A DNA stretch of 22,529 bases, taken from the NCBI GenBank assembly GCA_046160725.1, contig JBJXHB010000497.1:1-22529 (forward strand), written 5' to 3'. Made by a program: the position numbers and the translations under genes. Numbering within the stretch: the first letter of the stretch is position 1; each line of letters starts with the position of its first letter. Source of the stretch: JBJXHB01 sp046160725. Its GTDB lineage: Bacteria > Pseudomonadota > Gammaproteobacteria > Burkholderiales > Burkholderiaceae_C. Positions 1 to 8,131 of the stretch are shown here, piece after piece. Below the pieces are notes generated by a model. The model was given only the letters and a program-made list of their open reading frames with translations. It searched no databases and was not told the origin of the DNA.

Positions 1-3
1 CCG

Positions 4-25
4 CGTCGCCGGCGCGCCGGCGACG
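4..25. repeat. 22-bp perfect palindrome just past the ANTAR regulator
   Basis: Positions 4-14 (CGTCGCCGGCG) are the exact reverse complement of positions 15-25, with no spacer. It lies 5 bases beyond the stop codon of the minus-strand response regulator, where a terminator stem would sit. No T/A tract follows it inside the window, because only 3 bases remain. It could be a terminator stem, a protein-binding palindrome or a chance feature of GC-rich sequence. Confidence 0.45.
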
Positions 26-29
26 GCCG

Positions 30-659
30 CTACATCGCCCCGGGGCGTGCCAGCAGTTCGACGGCCTCGACCAGCCGCCGCGCCTGCTCGACCAACGGCA
101 GGCCCTCGTCGGCCGCCAGGCGGCGCAGCCGCTCGCGGGCGTTGGCCCGGTCCAGCGAGAAACGATGCATCAGCACGCCCACTGCCAGCGGCACCACATC
201 ATCGGTTGCCACCGCCGTCGGCGCCGCCACGGAGCCGCCAACGGGCGTCAATGGGGCTAGGCCGTCACGCGGCACGGCCGACGCCAAGCGGGCGAACGCT
301 GCGTGCACGGTCGGCACGATCTGGCCGATGTCCAGCGGCTTGACGAGATAGGCCACCGCGCCCAGCGCCTGCACCTGCCGTACCGTGTCATCGTCGGCGA
401 AGGCGGACAGGAACATGAACGGGATGTGCAGCGCGTCGCGCAGGTACTCGGCCACGTCGAAGCCGCTCTTGCCGTCCATGCGGATGTCCAGCAGCGCCAG
501 GTCGGGCCGGCGCTCGCGGGCCAGCAGGATGGCGTCGTCGCCGTTGTCGGCGTCGATGACCTCGTAGCCAGCCTGCGCCAGCCCGTGCACCACCGTGGCC
601 AACACCAGCCGGTCGTCGTCCACCACCAGGATCGTGCCCTTGCCCGCCATCATGTCCAT
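30..659 (-). CDS. ANTAR-domain response regulator (putative RNA-binding antiterminator)
   Basis: A 209-residue two-domain regulator. The receiver domain covers about residues 9-125. It shows the acidic cluster D14-D15-D16, a likely phospho-acceptor D58 in LLDIRMDG, S85 in the switch position and K107 in YLVKPLD. The C-terminal part (about 152-205) has the helical ANTAR pattern: an AVGVLMHRF helix, then a repeated A/R/L-rich helix and VEQARRLVEAV. ANTAR domains bind paired RNA hairpins and prevent transcription termination, so the output is probably RNA rather than DNA binding. The gene lies 28 bp downstream of a HisKA_2-type kinase on the same strand, and that kinase type is a known partner of ANTAR regulators. 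The start is uncertain: ATGs also occur at residues 3 and 4, and the third (position 653) has a better-spaced AGGG. Family assignment is firm; link to flagella is inference from position. Confidence 0.85.
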   Translation of the reverse strand: MDMMAGKGTILVVDDDRLVLATVVHGLAQAGYEVIDADNGDDAILLARERRPDLALLDIRMDGKSGFDVAEYLRDALHIPFMFLSAFADDDTVRQVQALGAVAYLVKPLDIGQIVPTVHAAFARLASAVPRDGLAPLTPVGGSVAAPTAVATDDVVPLAVGVLMHRFSLDRANARERLRRLAADEGLPLVEQARRLVEAVELLARPGAM

Positions 660-687
660 CCCTGCCGCATTGTGGCCCGGACGGCCA

Positions 688-2835
688 TCACAGCGGCTCC
701 AGCACGGTGATGCCCGGCGGTTGCAGCAGCAGCCGCGCGACCACCCCGTCGGCCTCGTTGCCCAGGGTCAGAGCGGCACTGCGGCGCGGCAGCAGTGAGC
801 GCACCAGTCCCAGGCCGGAGACACCCGGCGGCACCGCCCCCAGGCTGAAGCCCTCGCGCAGGCGTCCCACGTTGGTGATGGTGATCTCGACCTGTGCTTC
901 GCTGCAATGCAGCGCGCAGCGCACGGGTGCCCCGGGACCGGCACCGTGCTTGATGGCATTGGTCAGCAGCTCGTTGACCGCCAGGGCGACCGGTATCGAC
1001 TCGGTCTCGGGCAGCGCAAAACGGTGTGGCGCCACGCCCGTCACCGTCAGCTCGATGCCATGCCCGAAGGTGCGGGAGACGGATTGCGTGATCGCCTCCA
1101 GCACCGGCTTCAGGCGCAGCGGGCCGCTGACGCCCACCTGCAGCCCATGGACCTGCGCGATGGCCTGCACCTGGCTGACGATTTCGTCGATCAGGGGCGC
1201 CATTTCCGGCCGTCGCGCAGCGCTCTGCTGAAGCAGGCCGGCCACCCCCTGCAGGTTGTTCTTGATGCGGTGGTGGACCTCCTTCACCAGCATCTCGCGC
1301 TGCGATACCGCGGCGTCGAACCGCGCTTGCTCGGCGGCGCGCTGCTCGGTCACGTCACTGGCCACCAGCAGCACCTGCGGCTCGCCCGCTGCGGCCAGGC
1401 CGATGATGCGCACGTCCCAGGTCTGGGGCTGACCGTCCCGGCCGCCAGGGCGCCGCCACTCTCGCCGCACCACCTCGGCCCCTTGCGCGGCCTCGGCCAG
1501 GTCCTGGACCAGCGCGGTCGCGGTGGCGGTGTCCAGCCAGTCCGCCGGCAGGCCGCCCAGGGCGGTGTCCATCGGCACGCCGAAGAACAGGCCGGCCATG
1601 TGGTTCAGCCGCAGCACACGGCTGCTGGCCGCGTCGAACAGCGCGATGGCCAACGGAGCGGTCTCGATGATGCGTTGCAGGCTGGCCTGCGCCTGGGCGA
1701 TCGAGATCTCGGCCTGGCGGCGGCGCTCGATGTCCAGCAACGCGAAGGTGATCTGCGCGCCGCCATCATCACGCCCGGTGACCACGGCGTTGCCGACGAC
1801 CCAGAACTCACGCCCGTCACGGGCTCGCAACCGGCACTCGAAGGTCTCGGCCTGGCCGTCGGCCAGTGCGCGAAGGTAGTGCGTGGCGCGCAAAGGATGA
1901 TCGGGGTCGTCGGTGGCGACGGTGGACATCGGCACACCGATGAAGTCGGCCAGCTCGCCGCCGAACATGCGCCGCGCCGATCGGTTCATCCACTCGATGC
2001 CGCCGGTGCCGACGGTGACGATGCCCACCAGCACCGAGTCCAGGATGGCGCGCGTGCGCTCGGCCTGCAGCTGCAGCTCGTCGCGTGCGCGCCGACGCTC
2101 CTCCTCCTGCTCGGTGATGTCCAGGGTCACCACCGACAGGGCATGGCGTCCGTCGGCCAACTCGCCCGGCTCGACCCGGGTCAGCAGCCAGCGCCGGCCA
2201 TGCGCCGGCAACTGCACGCTGTAGCGCACCTGGGCCCGGCGGCCCTCGCGCAGGGCCTGCTGCAGCTCGTCATAGGCCGGTAGCGACGAAGCCTCGACAC
2301 GCTCGCGCCGTATGCCCTGCAGCGCCGCCGGCAGGCCGCCACCGGCGCCTGCGCCTGAGCCGGCCGCACGGCTTTGCAGCCAGCCACGGGACGCCTCGTA
2401 GGTGGCCACGCCGATGCCGGCGGTGTCCATCAGCGCGCCGATCTCCATCTGGGCCAGGTCGCGCTCGTCCTCCAGGCTGCGGTCGTCCAGTACGGCCATG
2501 GCACGCTCGTCGCCAGCCACACCGAGGTAGGCCACCAGCCGGGCCCGCAGGCGCACGGTGCGTCCGTCGGGCCGGGTCAAGCTGCCGCTGCGCTCCTGCG
2601 CGCCCTGCGCACCGGCGCGCAGCGCCGCGTGCTGGCCGCCGCCGTCCCAGTCGAGCAGGCGCGCCAGGTCGGGCGACAGCTGGGCCGTGGCACCACCGGC
2701 CAAGGCATGAAACGCGGGGTTGGCCCGCACGATGCGGCCGCTGCGCTCGTAGACCACGGTCGCCACCGGGCTCAGGTCAAACCATCGTTGCAGCTCGGGC
2801 GCCTGCGGAGCCCCGGCGCGGGTCAGGACAGCCAT
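688..2835 (-). CDS. Multi-PAS soluble histidine kinase, HisKA_2/HWE type
   Basis: A 715-residue sensor kinase with no convincing transmembrane segment, so probably cytoplasmic. Four PAS-like segments can be made out at about residues 14-118, 130-245, 262-372 and 385-498; the last two are clearest, ending in LLDIERRR and ASDVTEQRA. The dimerisation/phosphotransfer motif EVHHRIKNNLQG (from residue 519) is the HisKA_2 signature, with H522 the likely phosphorylated histidine. The ATPase domain follows: N-box NELLTNAIKHG near residue 621 and a glycine box GVSGLGLV near 671. The canonical DxGxG box is weak (TNVGRLREG), as is common in this kinase group. The adjacent ANTAR regulator is the probable phosphotransfer partner. 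The gene starts 25 bp after the EAL-HDOD stop, so it is likely cotranscribed with the end of the flg operon. The signal sensed cannot be read from the sequence. Confidence 0.85.
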   Translation of the reverse strand: MAVLTRAGAPQAPELQRWFDLSPVATVVYERSGRIVRANPAFHALAGGATAQLSPDLARLLDWDGGGQHAALRAGAQGAQERSGSLTRPDGRTVRLRARLVAYLGVAGDERAMAVLDDRSLEDERDLAQMEIGALMDTAGIGVATYEASRGWLQSRAAGSGAGAGGGLPAALQGIRRERVEASSLPAYDELQQALREGRRAQVRYSVQLPAHGRRWLLTRVEPGELADGRHALSVVTLDITEQEEERRRARDELQLQAERTRAILDSVLVGIVTVGTGGIEWMNRSARRMFGGELADFIGVPMSTVATDDPDHPLRATHYLRALADGQAETFECRLRARDGREFWVVGNAVVTGRDDGGAQITFALLDIERRRQAEISIAQAQASLQRIIETAPLAIALFDAASSRVLRLNHMAGLFFGVPMDTALGGLPADWLDTATATALVQDLAEAAQGAEVVRREWRRPGGRDGQPQTWDVRIIGLAAAGEPQVLLVASDVTEQRAAEQARFDAAVSQREMLVKEVHHRIKNNLQGVAGLLQQSAARRPEMAPLIDEIVSQVQAIAQVHGLQVGVSGPLRLKPVLEAITQSVSRTFGHGIELTVTGVAPHRFALPETESIPVALAVNELLTNAIKHGAGPGAPVRCALHCSEAQVEITITNVGRLREGFSLGAVPPGVSGLGLVRSLLPRRSAALTLGNEADGVVARLLLQPPGITVLEPL

Positions 2836-2860
2836 GCGGCCAGTGTAGTCCCGGGGGGCG

Positions 2861-4069
2861 CTACTCCAGCTGGCGTGCCTCGGACAAGGCCTTGAACACC
2901 GCGCGGTTGACCTCGGGCAGGCCCATCATCAGGGCCTCGGCCGCGGTGCGGATGTCATAGAGCGCCGACGCCTCCACTGCCCGGACCAGGTCCAGGATGG
3001 GGCGGAACGGACCGGTCTCGTCCAGCAGGGCCTGGCGCACGCGCTCGGGCACGGGGATCGACGTCAGAAGGACTTCCAGCGGCTGCCGCATCAACCGGTG
3101 CAGCAGCGAGAACATGCCGCAGATGAACAGCTCGCCGCGCTGCTCGTCATCGGCACCGACGTTGCGGCCCAGCTCCTCCATCAGCAGCCCGCGGCGCACC
3201 GCGGCATACATGATGGGCTTGCTGTTGGCGTCCTTGCCGGCCGAGACCAGCAGCAGAGCCAGCCAGCGCTTCAGCCGCCCATAGCCCAGCAACATCAGCG
3301 CATGCCGGAAGGAGGTGATCTCGACCCGCAGCCCGAACAGCGGCGAGTTGATGTAGCGCATCAACTTGAAGGCCAGGGCCGGGTCGTTCTTCAGCACCGC
3401 CTCCAGACGGTCGGCGTTCTCCTCGCGGTCCACGCGCTTGATCAGCTCGGTCACCGTCTGCATCTCAGGTTGGCCGCCCTTGCCCGGCGCCACGGCAGCG
3501 CCGTCGTCCTCGTCGTCGAGCGGCCAGCCGAGCACCGAGTGCGCCCCTCGTGCAAAGGCTTCATTCATGGCCTTGAGCGTGCGCACGCCCTCCTGGACAT
3601 GCGGAATCTGCCGCGCCGGCGTGCCGGGCGCGGGCGCACCGTCGCGGCGCTCCTCGGCCACGTCGACGATGGCATAGGCGAAGCACGGCAGCAGGTCGCG
3701 GGCCAGCGGCTCGCGCGGGCGCCCCTTGAGCAACAGCGTGGTGCCGCGGCCGTGCAGCGCGCGCAAGGCAGCGACCTCCTGCGGCTGCGCGGCCACGAAG
3801 GCCGGCACCTCGAGCATCAGGTTGGGTGGCAGCTCGGCGGCCAGCAGGTCGTGCAGCAGAGTCTCGGACACCACATTCAGCGACACGCGCCCACCTTCGG
3901 CGGGCCAGGCCTCGGTGACCGCGGCGATCAGCAGGTCGGCCGGCGGCGGCGCCTCGGGACGCAACGGAAAGACGGTCAGCCTGAGGGCACTGACCATCCG
4001 CTGCCGGTCGATCATCGGCGCGTAGCCCAGCGCCACCTGCGCCAGGACGGGTTGCACACGCATGTCCAT
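2861..4069 (-). CDS. EAL-HDOD protein (degenerate EAL domain plus HDOD signalling domain)
   Basis: About 402 residues. The C-terminal half (about 190-402) is a typical HDOD domain: a helix with DRLEAVLKNDPALAFKLMRYINSP, then SFRHALMLLGYGRLKRWLALLL and FICGMFSLLHRLM. The N-terminal half (about 10-185) resembles the EAL fold but has no catalytic Glu-Ala-Leu; the closest stretch, LMLEVPAFVA, sits where the LEI/LEL strand should be. It should therefore not hydrolyse cyclic-di-GMP. Proteins of this architecture (CdgJ and YuxH types) act as scaffolds or effectors and in some bacteria affect motility. I chose the ATG at 4069 because GAGG lies 6 bases upstream; a TTG at 4081 would overlap flgL. The start is 8 bases after the flgL stop, so translation is probably linked to flgL. 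Role in this organism is inferred. Confidence 0.82.
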   Translation of the reverse strand: MDMRVQPVLAQVALGYAPMIDRQRMVSALRLTVFPLRPEAPPPADLLIAAVTEAWPAEGGRVSLNVVSETLLHDLLAAELPPNLMLEVPAFVAAQPQEVAALRALHGRGTTLLLKGRPREPLARDLLPCFAYAIVDVAEERRDGAPAPGTPARQIPHVQEGVRTLKAMNEAFARGAHSVLGWPLDDEDDGAAVAPGKGGQPEMQTVTELIKRVDREENADRLEAVLKNDPALAFKLMRYINSPLFGLRVEITSFRHALMLLGYGRLKRWLALLLVSAGKDANSKPIMYAAVRRGLLMEELGRNVGADDEQRGELFICGMFSLLHRLMRQPLEVLLTSIPVPERVRQALLDETGPFRPILDLVRAVEASALYDIRTAAEALMMGLPEVNRAVFKALSEARQLE

Positions 4070-4077
4070 CGTGGACC

Positions 4078-5274
4078 TCAACGAAGATAGTCAAACATCG
4101 ACAGCCGCTGCACCATGGCGTAGGTCTGCAGCGCCACCTGGTAGCCGGACTGTCGGTTCTGGAACTCCGACACCGCCTGAACCATGTCCAGGTCCTCGGC
4201 GTCGGACTGCACCTGCTTGGCCCACAGCGAGCGGTCCCGGGTGCGCTGCTCGATGGCGTCCAGGCGGCTGAGCGTGTTGCCGGCCACTGAGCGGGCCGCC
4301 TGCACGTTGGTGAGCACCGCGTCCATGTCGCGCACGCCATGGTTGACCGCCTGCTGCACCTGCCCGACGTTGGCGGACGGGTCCGACAGCACGGCAATCG
4401 CCCGGTCCAGGGCGGTAAAGGGGTCCAGCGTCGGCTGCGACGGCCGGACTTGGAACTGGTCGCCCGCCACGGGTGCGCCGCTGACGGTCAGGCTCATGCC
4501 GTCGACGGCAATGGCCTGGCCGCTGCGGTAGGCGACATTGGTCATCCCGGTCGCATTGCCGTCGCGCAGGACGCTGAAGGTGAGGTTGCCCGGCGTGCCG
4601 GCAAACACGATGTCATAGCTCGACCCGGTGATGGCCGACGGGTCGATCACGCGTCCGGCGTCGATCCAGCCGGCGCCGGCATTGGCACCCGCGGCCGCGG
4701 TCTCGAAGACGCCGTTGCCGCTGTTCGACGACAGCCAGATCTGGCGGCCGTCGACCGTGGTGGGCATTTGCTCACGGCTGGAGGCATTGATCTGGCCGCC
4801 GGTGCCGCCAAAAGTCACGCCGGTGGTGCCGTCCAGGAAAGGCGCGGCCGTGGTGCCCTGGCCGCCAAAGACAAAGCCACCGGCGCCGTCGCCCTGGTTG
4901 ACCACCGACAGCAGTTGGCCACGCAGCTGCCGCAACTGGTTGGCCAACGCCAGGCGCTCAACCGGACCATAGGTGGCATTGCCGGCATTGACCAGTGTCT
5001 CGCGCGCGCTCTGCAACGTCTCCACACCTGAGCCCAAGGCACCCTCGGCCAGCTGCATGGCGTTGCGGCTCACGCCAAGTGCGCGCTGGTCGGCCTCGGC
5101 GCGGGCCTGCACGCCGCGAGCACGCTCGGCTCGGGCGGCTGCGGTCGGGTCGTCGCTGGGCCGGTTGACGCGCAGGCCGCCGGACATCTGCTCCTGCGCA
5201 CGGCTCAGTTCGGCCTGGCGGCGCATGAGGTTGTCCAGGGTGGCCGACCAGCGGGTGGAGGTCGCAAGGCGCAT
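4078..5274 (-). CDS. flgL: FlgL, hook-filament junction protein
   Basis: A 398-residue axial protein with the FlgL/flagellin-like termini. The N-terminus MRLATSTRWSATLDNLMRRQ leads into the SGLRVNRPSDDP-like motif (GGLRVNRPSDDPTAAARAERAR, read from about residue 32). The C-terminus has the long amphipathic helix ending VALQTYAMVQRLSMFDYLR. FlgL (HAP3) forms the last junction ring between hook and filament and is exported by the flagellar type III apparatus, so it has no Sec signal peptide. The middle (about 130-280) is glycine/alanine-rich and variable, as usual for the exposed domain. It follows flgK by 23 bp. Only a weak CAGGA lies upstream of the start. In other bacteria flgKL often has its own sigma-28 promoter; I did not find one in the short gap. 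Confidence 0.96.
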   Translation of the reverse strand: MRLATSTRWSATLDNLMRRQAELSRAQEQMSGGLRVNRPSDDPTAAARAERARGVQARAEADQRALGVSRNAMQLAEGALGSGVETLQSARETLVNAGNATYGPVERLALANQLRQLRGQLLSVVNQGDGAGGFVFGGQGTTAAPFLDGTTGVTFGGTGGQINASSREQMPTTVDGRQIWLSSNSGNGVFETAAAGANAGAGWIDAGRVIDPSAITGSSYDIVFAGTPGNLTFSVLRDGNATGMTNVAYRSGQAIAVDGMSLTVSGAPVAGDQFQVRPSQPTLDPFTALDRAIAVLSDPSANVGQVQQAVNHGVRDMDAVLTNVQAARSVAGNTLSRLDAIEQRTRDRSLWAKQVQSDAEDLDMVQAVSEFQNRQSGYQVALQTYAMVQRLSMFDYLR

Positions 5275-5297
5275 GGTGTTCAGTCCTGGGATTGGGT

Positions 5298-7214
5298 TCA
5301 GCGTCCGAGCTCGAGCAGCGTGTCCATCACCGACTGCGCGGTCTGCAGCAGCTTGGCGGCGGCCTGGTAACTCTGCTGGTACTCCACCAGGCGTGCCGCC
5401 TCCTCGTCGAGGTTGACGCCGGTCTCGGCCGTCAAGGCCTCGCGGGCCCGGGCCGACACCGAGTGCGACGTCTCAGAGGCCGTCATCGCGCCCTGCACCC
5501 GCACGCCCAGCTCGGTGAGCGTGCTGGCATAGCTGTCAGCCACACTGCTGCCATCGACCAGCGTTCGCTCACCCATTGCACTGAAGGCCAGGGCGTTGCC
5601 GTTGTTGGCGGCCGGGTGGGTGGTCGCCTGCAGACTGAACTGGTCGCCATTGGCCGGCACCCCGTTCAAGGACAGCTCGAAGCCGTTCCAGGCGATCGGC
5701 TGGCCGGGTGTCCAGGTGCCGGTGGCCAGCACGTTGGCGCTGGCATCCAGCAGTTGCCAGTCGCCGTTGCCGTTGGTGAACTGCAGACTCATGTCCTGGT
5801 AGGCGCTGCTGGGCGCACTGGCGATGACCAGTTGGCCGATGCTGGCGCTGCCGGTGTTGGTGCTGCCGGCCTGTGCTGTCAACGGGTTGGCGGCCGCAAT
5901 GCCGCGCGGTGCATCCAATGCCCGTTCCAGCTTGGCGGCCATGGTGCTGACGGGCTTGAGCAGGAAGCGGTCACCCGCGGCCGGCGCGGTGGTGCCGATG
6001 TCGATGGTGAATCCGTCCAGGGTGCTGCCATCCACCAGCCCGCTGAAGGTCTGGCCGTCGGACAGGCGGGTCACCAGGTACTGGCCGGCGTTGGCCGGGT
6101 CGGGCCGCAGCTCGTACTCACTGGCCTTCAGCGCGGAGGCGTCGGCCACCGACAGGCTGACCACGGCGGCGAAGTTGCCGCCCGAGTCGCGGATATTGGT
6201 CTGGGCCGGTACGGCGACCGGCGAGCCGACCCGGAACATCGCAGCGCCCGCAGCGGCATTGAGGTCCAGCCCCAGGGCCTGCTGCTGGTTGACCTGCAGG
6301 GCCAGGGCACCGGTCACCTGGCCGAGCCGGTTGCGGGCCTCGACCAGATCGTCGTTCTGGAACTTGAGCAGCCCGTGGACCAGGCCACCGCCCAGAGCTT
6401 GCCAGGGCAGCGGCGTGCGTTGCCCGGACACGTCGATCTGCAACTGGGCCCGTGCCGGGTCGTACTCGCTCTGAGCCGCCACCAGGGTGTTGACATCGCC
6501 ACGCAGCACCAGGCTCTGCCCGCCAGCGATGAACAGGCTGAGCGAGCCGTCGCCAGAGGACACGGTGGACACCTCGATCTTCTCCGACAAGGCCGACACC
6601 AGTTGGGCGCGACGGTCCAGCAGGTCGTTGGGCGTATGGCCCAAGCCCTGCGCGGTCGCGATCTGAAGGTTCAGGGTCGCCACACCGCGTGCCAGGGTGT
6701 TGATCTCGGAGACGGCATTGCCCAGGTCCTGGAAAACATTGGCCTGCAAGGCCTCGATCTGATAGGCGCCGGATCGCGCCATCGCAGCGAAGTCCTCTGC
6801 GCGAGCCAGCACGGTCTGGCGCGCCGGCAGGTCGGCCGGCGCACTGGCCAGGTCCGAGAAGGCATTGAACAGCTGGGTGGATGCCATGCCCAGGCCTGCA
6901 CTTCCGCTGCCGAAGACCTTCTCCAGCTGCCGCAGCATGTCGCGCCGGGCGGTGTCGGACGACGCCGTGGCCTGGGTGAAGGTGGCCTGCTGGGACAGAA
7001 AGGCATTGGCCGCGCGGACCACCGACTGCACATTGACGCCGCGTCCGAAGAAGCCCGACCCGGAGAACTGCCCCGGCGCCGTGGCCAGCAGCACCTTCTG
7101 TCGCGAGTAGCCCTCGACATTGGCATTGGCGATGTTGTGGCTGGTGGTCTGCAGCTGGGAATACGCGGCAAACATCGCCCGCGTGCCCAGCGACATCAGC
7201 ATCGAGGTCGGCAT
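5298..7214 (-). CDS. flgK: FlgK, hook-associated protein 1
   Basis: A 638-residue first hook-filament junction protein. The N-terminal D0 region carries the axial-protein motif LQTTSHNIANANVEGYSRQ (about residues 22-40), and the C-terminal helix reads EEAARLVEYQQSYQAAAKLLQTAQSVMDTLLELGR. A conserved FlgK segment ASTQLFNAFSDLASAPADLP lies near residue 105. The central region is long and repetitive in composition (Ala/Gly/Ser), typical of the surface-exposed domains; total length is near the upper part of the family range. GGAGG lies 10 bases before the ATG at 7214. It sits 26 bp after flgJ and 23 bp before flgL. FlgK and FlgL are exported after the hook is complete with the help of FlgN, which is also encoded in this window. 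Confidence 0.96.
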   Translation of the reverse strand: MPTSMLMSLGTRAMFAAYSQLQTTSHNIANANVEGYSRQKVLLATAPGQFSGSGFFGRGVNVQSVVRAANAFLSQQATFTQATASSDTARRDMLRQLEKVFGSGSAGLGMASTQLFNAFSDLASAPADLPARQTVLARAEDFAAMARSGAYQIEALQANVFQDLGNAVSEINTLARGVATLNLQIATAQGLGHTPNDLLDRRAQLVSALSEKIEVSTVSSGDGSLSLFIAGGQSLVLRGDVNTLVAAQSEYDPARAQLQIDVSGQRTPLPWQALGGGLVHGLLKFQNDDLVEARNRLGQVTGALALQVNQQQALGLDLNAAAGAAMFRVGSPVAVPAQTNIRDSGGNFAAVVSLSVADASALKASEYELRPDPANAGQYLVTRLSDGQTFSGLVDGSTLDGFTIDIGTTAPAAGDRFLLKPVSTMAAKLERALDAPRGIAAANPLTAQAGSTNTGSASIGQLVIASAPSSAYQDMSLQFTNGNGDWQLLDASANVLATGTWTPGQPIAWNGFELSLNGVPANGDQFSLQATTHPAANNGNALAFSAMGERTLVDGSSVADSYASTLTELGVRVQGAMTASETSHSVSARAREALTAETGVNLDEEAARLVEYQQSYQAAAKLLQTAQSVMDTLLELGR

Positions 7215-7240
7215 GGTCGGTCAGCCTCCGGTGCCGGCGC

Positions 7241-8131
7241 TCAGGCCTGCGTGCGCTGCAGGCGCAGCGTCGTGTTGATGACACGCTCGAGCTTGGTCGC
7301 GTAGGCCGGGTCGGTGGCATAGCCGGCGCGCTGCAGGCCCTGCGCAAAGCGCTGCGCGTCACCGCCGGCCGCGGCCACCTCTCGGTAGCGCGGGCTGCCG
7401 CCGACCAGGCGCGCATAGTCCGCGAATGCCTCGTCATAGCTGCCATAGGCGCGGAAGCGCTGGCGCAGCTTGATGGCCTCGCCGTTGACGACCTCGGTGG
7501 TCATGACCTCGGCCACGGGGCCCTTCCAGCCGGCGCCGGCCTTGATGCCGAACAGGTTGTGCGACGTCGTCCCGTCAGCATGCCGGATCTCGCTCGCGCC
7601 CCAGCCGGACTCATGCGCCGCCTGGGCCACCATGAACGGTGCCGCGATTCCGCTGGCGGCCGACGCCGCCTGGGCACTGGCACGGTGGCGCTGGATGAAG
7701 TCGGCCGCACGCTGGTCGGGGATGCGGGGCTCGCGCGGGGTCAGGCTGGACAGCGGCTCGGCCGCCGCCTTGCCCGCGCCCGAGGGCACGACCAGGTCGG
7801 CCGGACGCAGGTTCATCTGGCGCTCCAGCTGGCGGGCCAGCAGGTCGGCCAGGCCGCCGGGCCGGCCAGACGCACCGGCAGCGAACTGCGCATCCAGCAT
7901 CTCGGTGCCCATGCGCGTGGTCTCGTTGTCCATCAGCCCGGACGACAGCGTCGCCGCGCGCATGCTCTTCATCATCTCCTGCATGAACAGCGTCTCGAAC
8001 TGCCGGGCGGCCTCGCGCACCGCCGCCTTGGGGTCGGCGGCCGCGCGGTTCTTCAGACGCGACAGCGTGGTCGCGTCCAGCGCCATGCCGCTGGCCAGAG
8101 ACGCCTGGGGGCCGATCGGCGCGGCGGTCAT
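7241..8131 (-). CDS. flgJ: FlgJ, rod cap and peptidoglycan hydrolase
   Basis: A 296-residue two-domain protein. The N-terminal rod-binding domain (about residues 20-105) has AARQFETLFMQEMMKSMRAA and MLDAQFA. The C-terminal glucosaminidase-type domain (about 140-296) contains the active-site stretch VAQAAHESGWGAS with the likely catalytic E174, then HNLFGIKAG and FRAYGSYDEAFADYARL. FlgJ caps the growing rod in the periplasm and opens the peptidoglycan for it. The dual-domain form is the one known in beta- and gammaproteobacteria. The reading frame stays open upstream to 8410, but the true start is the ATG at 8131: it begins a recognisable FlgJ N-terminus and shares one base with the flgI stop (TGATG), which favours translational coupling. 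Residues 106-140 form a low-complexity linker. Confidence 0.95.
   Translation of the reverse strand: MTAAPIGPQASLASGMALDATTLSRLKNRAAADPKAAVREAARQFETLFMQEMMKSMRAATLSSGLMDNETTRMGTEMLDAQFAAGASGRPGGLADLLARQLERQMNLRPADLVVPSGAGKAAAEPLSSLTPREPRIPDQRAADFIQRHRASAQAASAASGIAAPFMVAQAAHESGWGASEIRHADGTTSHNLFGIKAGAGWKGPVAEVMTTEVVNGEAIKLRQRFRAYGSYDEAFADYARLVGGSPRYREVAAAGGDAQRFAQGLQRAGYATDPAYATKLERVINTTLRLQRTQA

Noticed and set aside
907..2283. A 458-codon plus-strand frame opposite the HisKA_2 kinase
   Set aside because: Shadow of the kinase gene; no ribosome site or domain pattern.
5292..7304. A 670-codon open frame on the plus strand opposite flgK
   Set aside because: Antisense to a clear FlgK; composition is Gly/Gln/Arg/His-rich with no recognisable motif.
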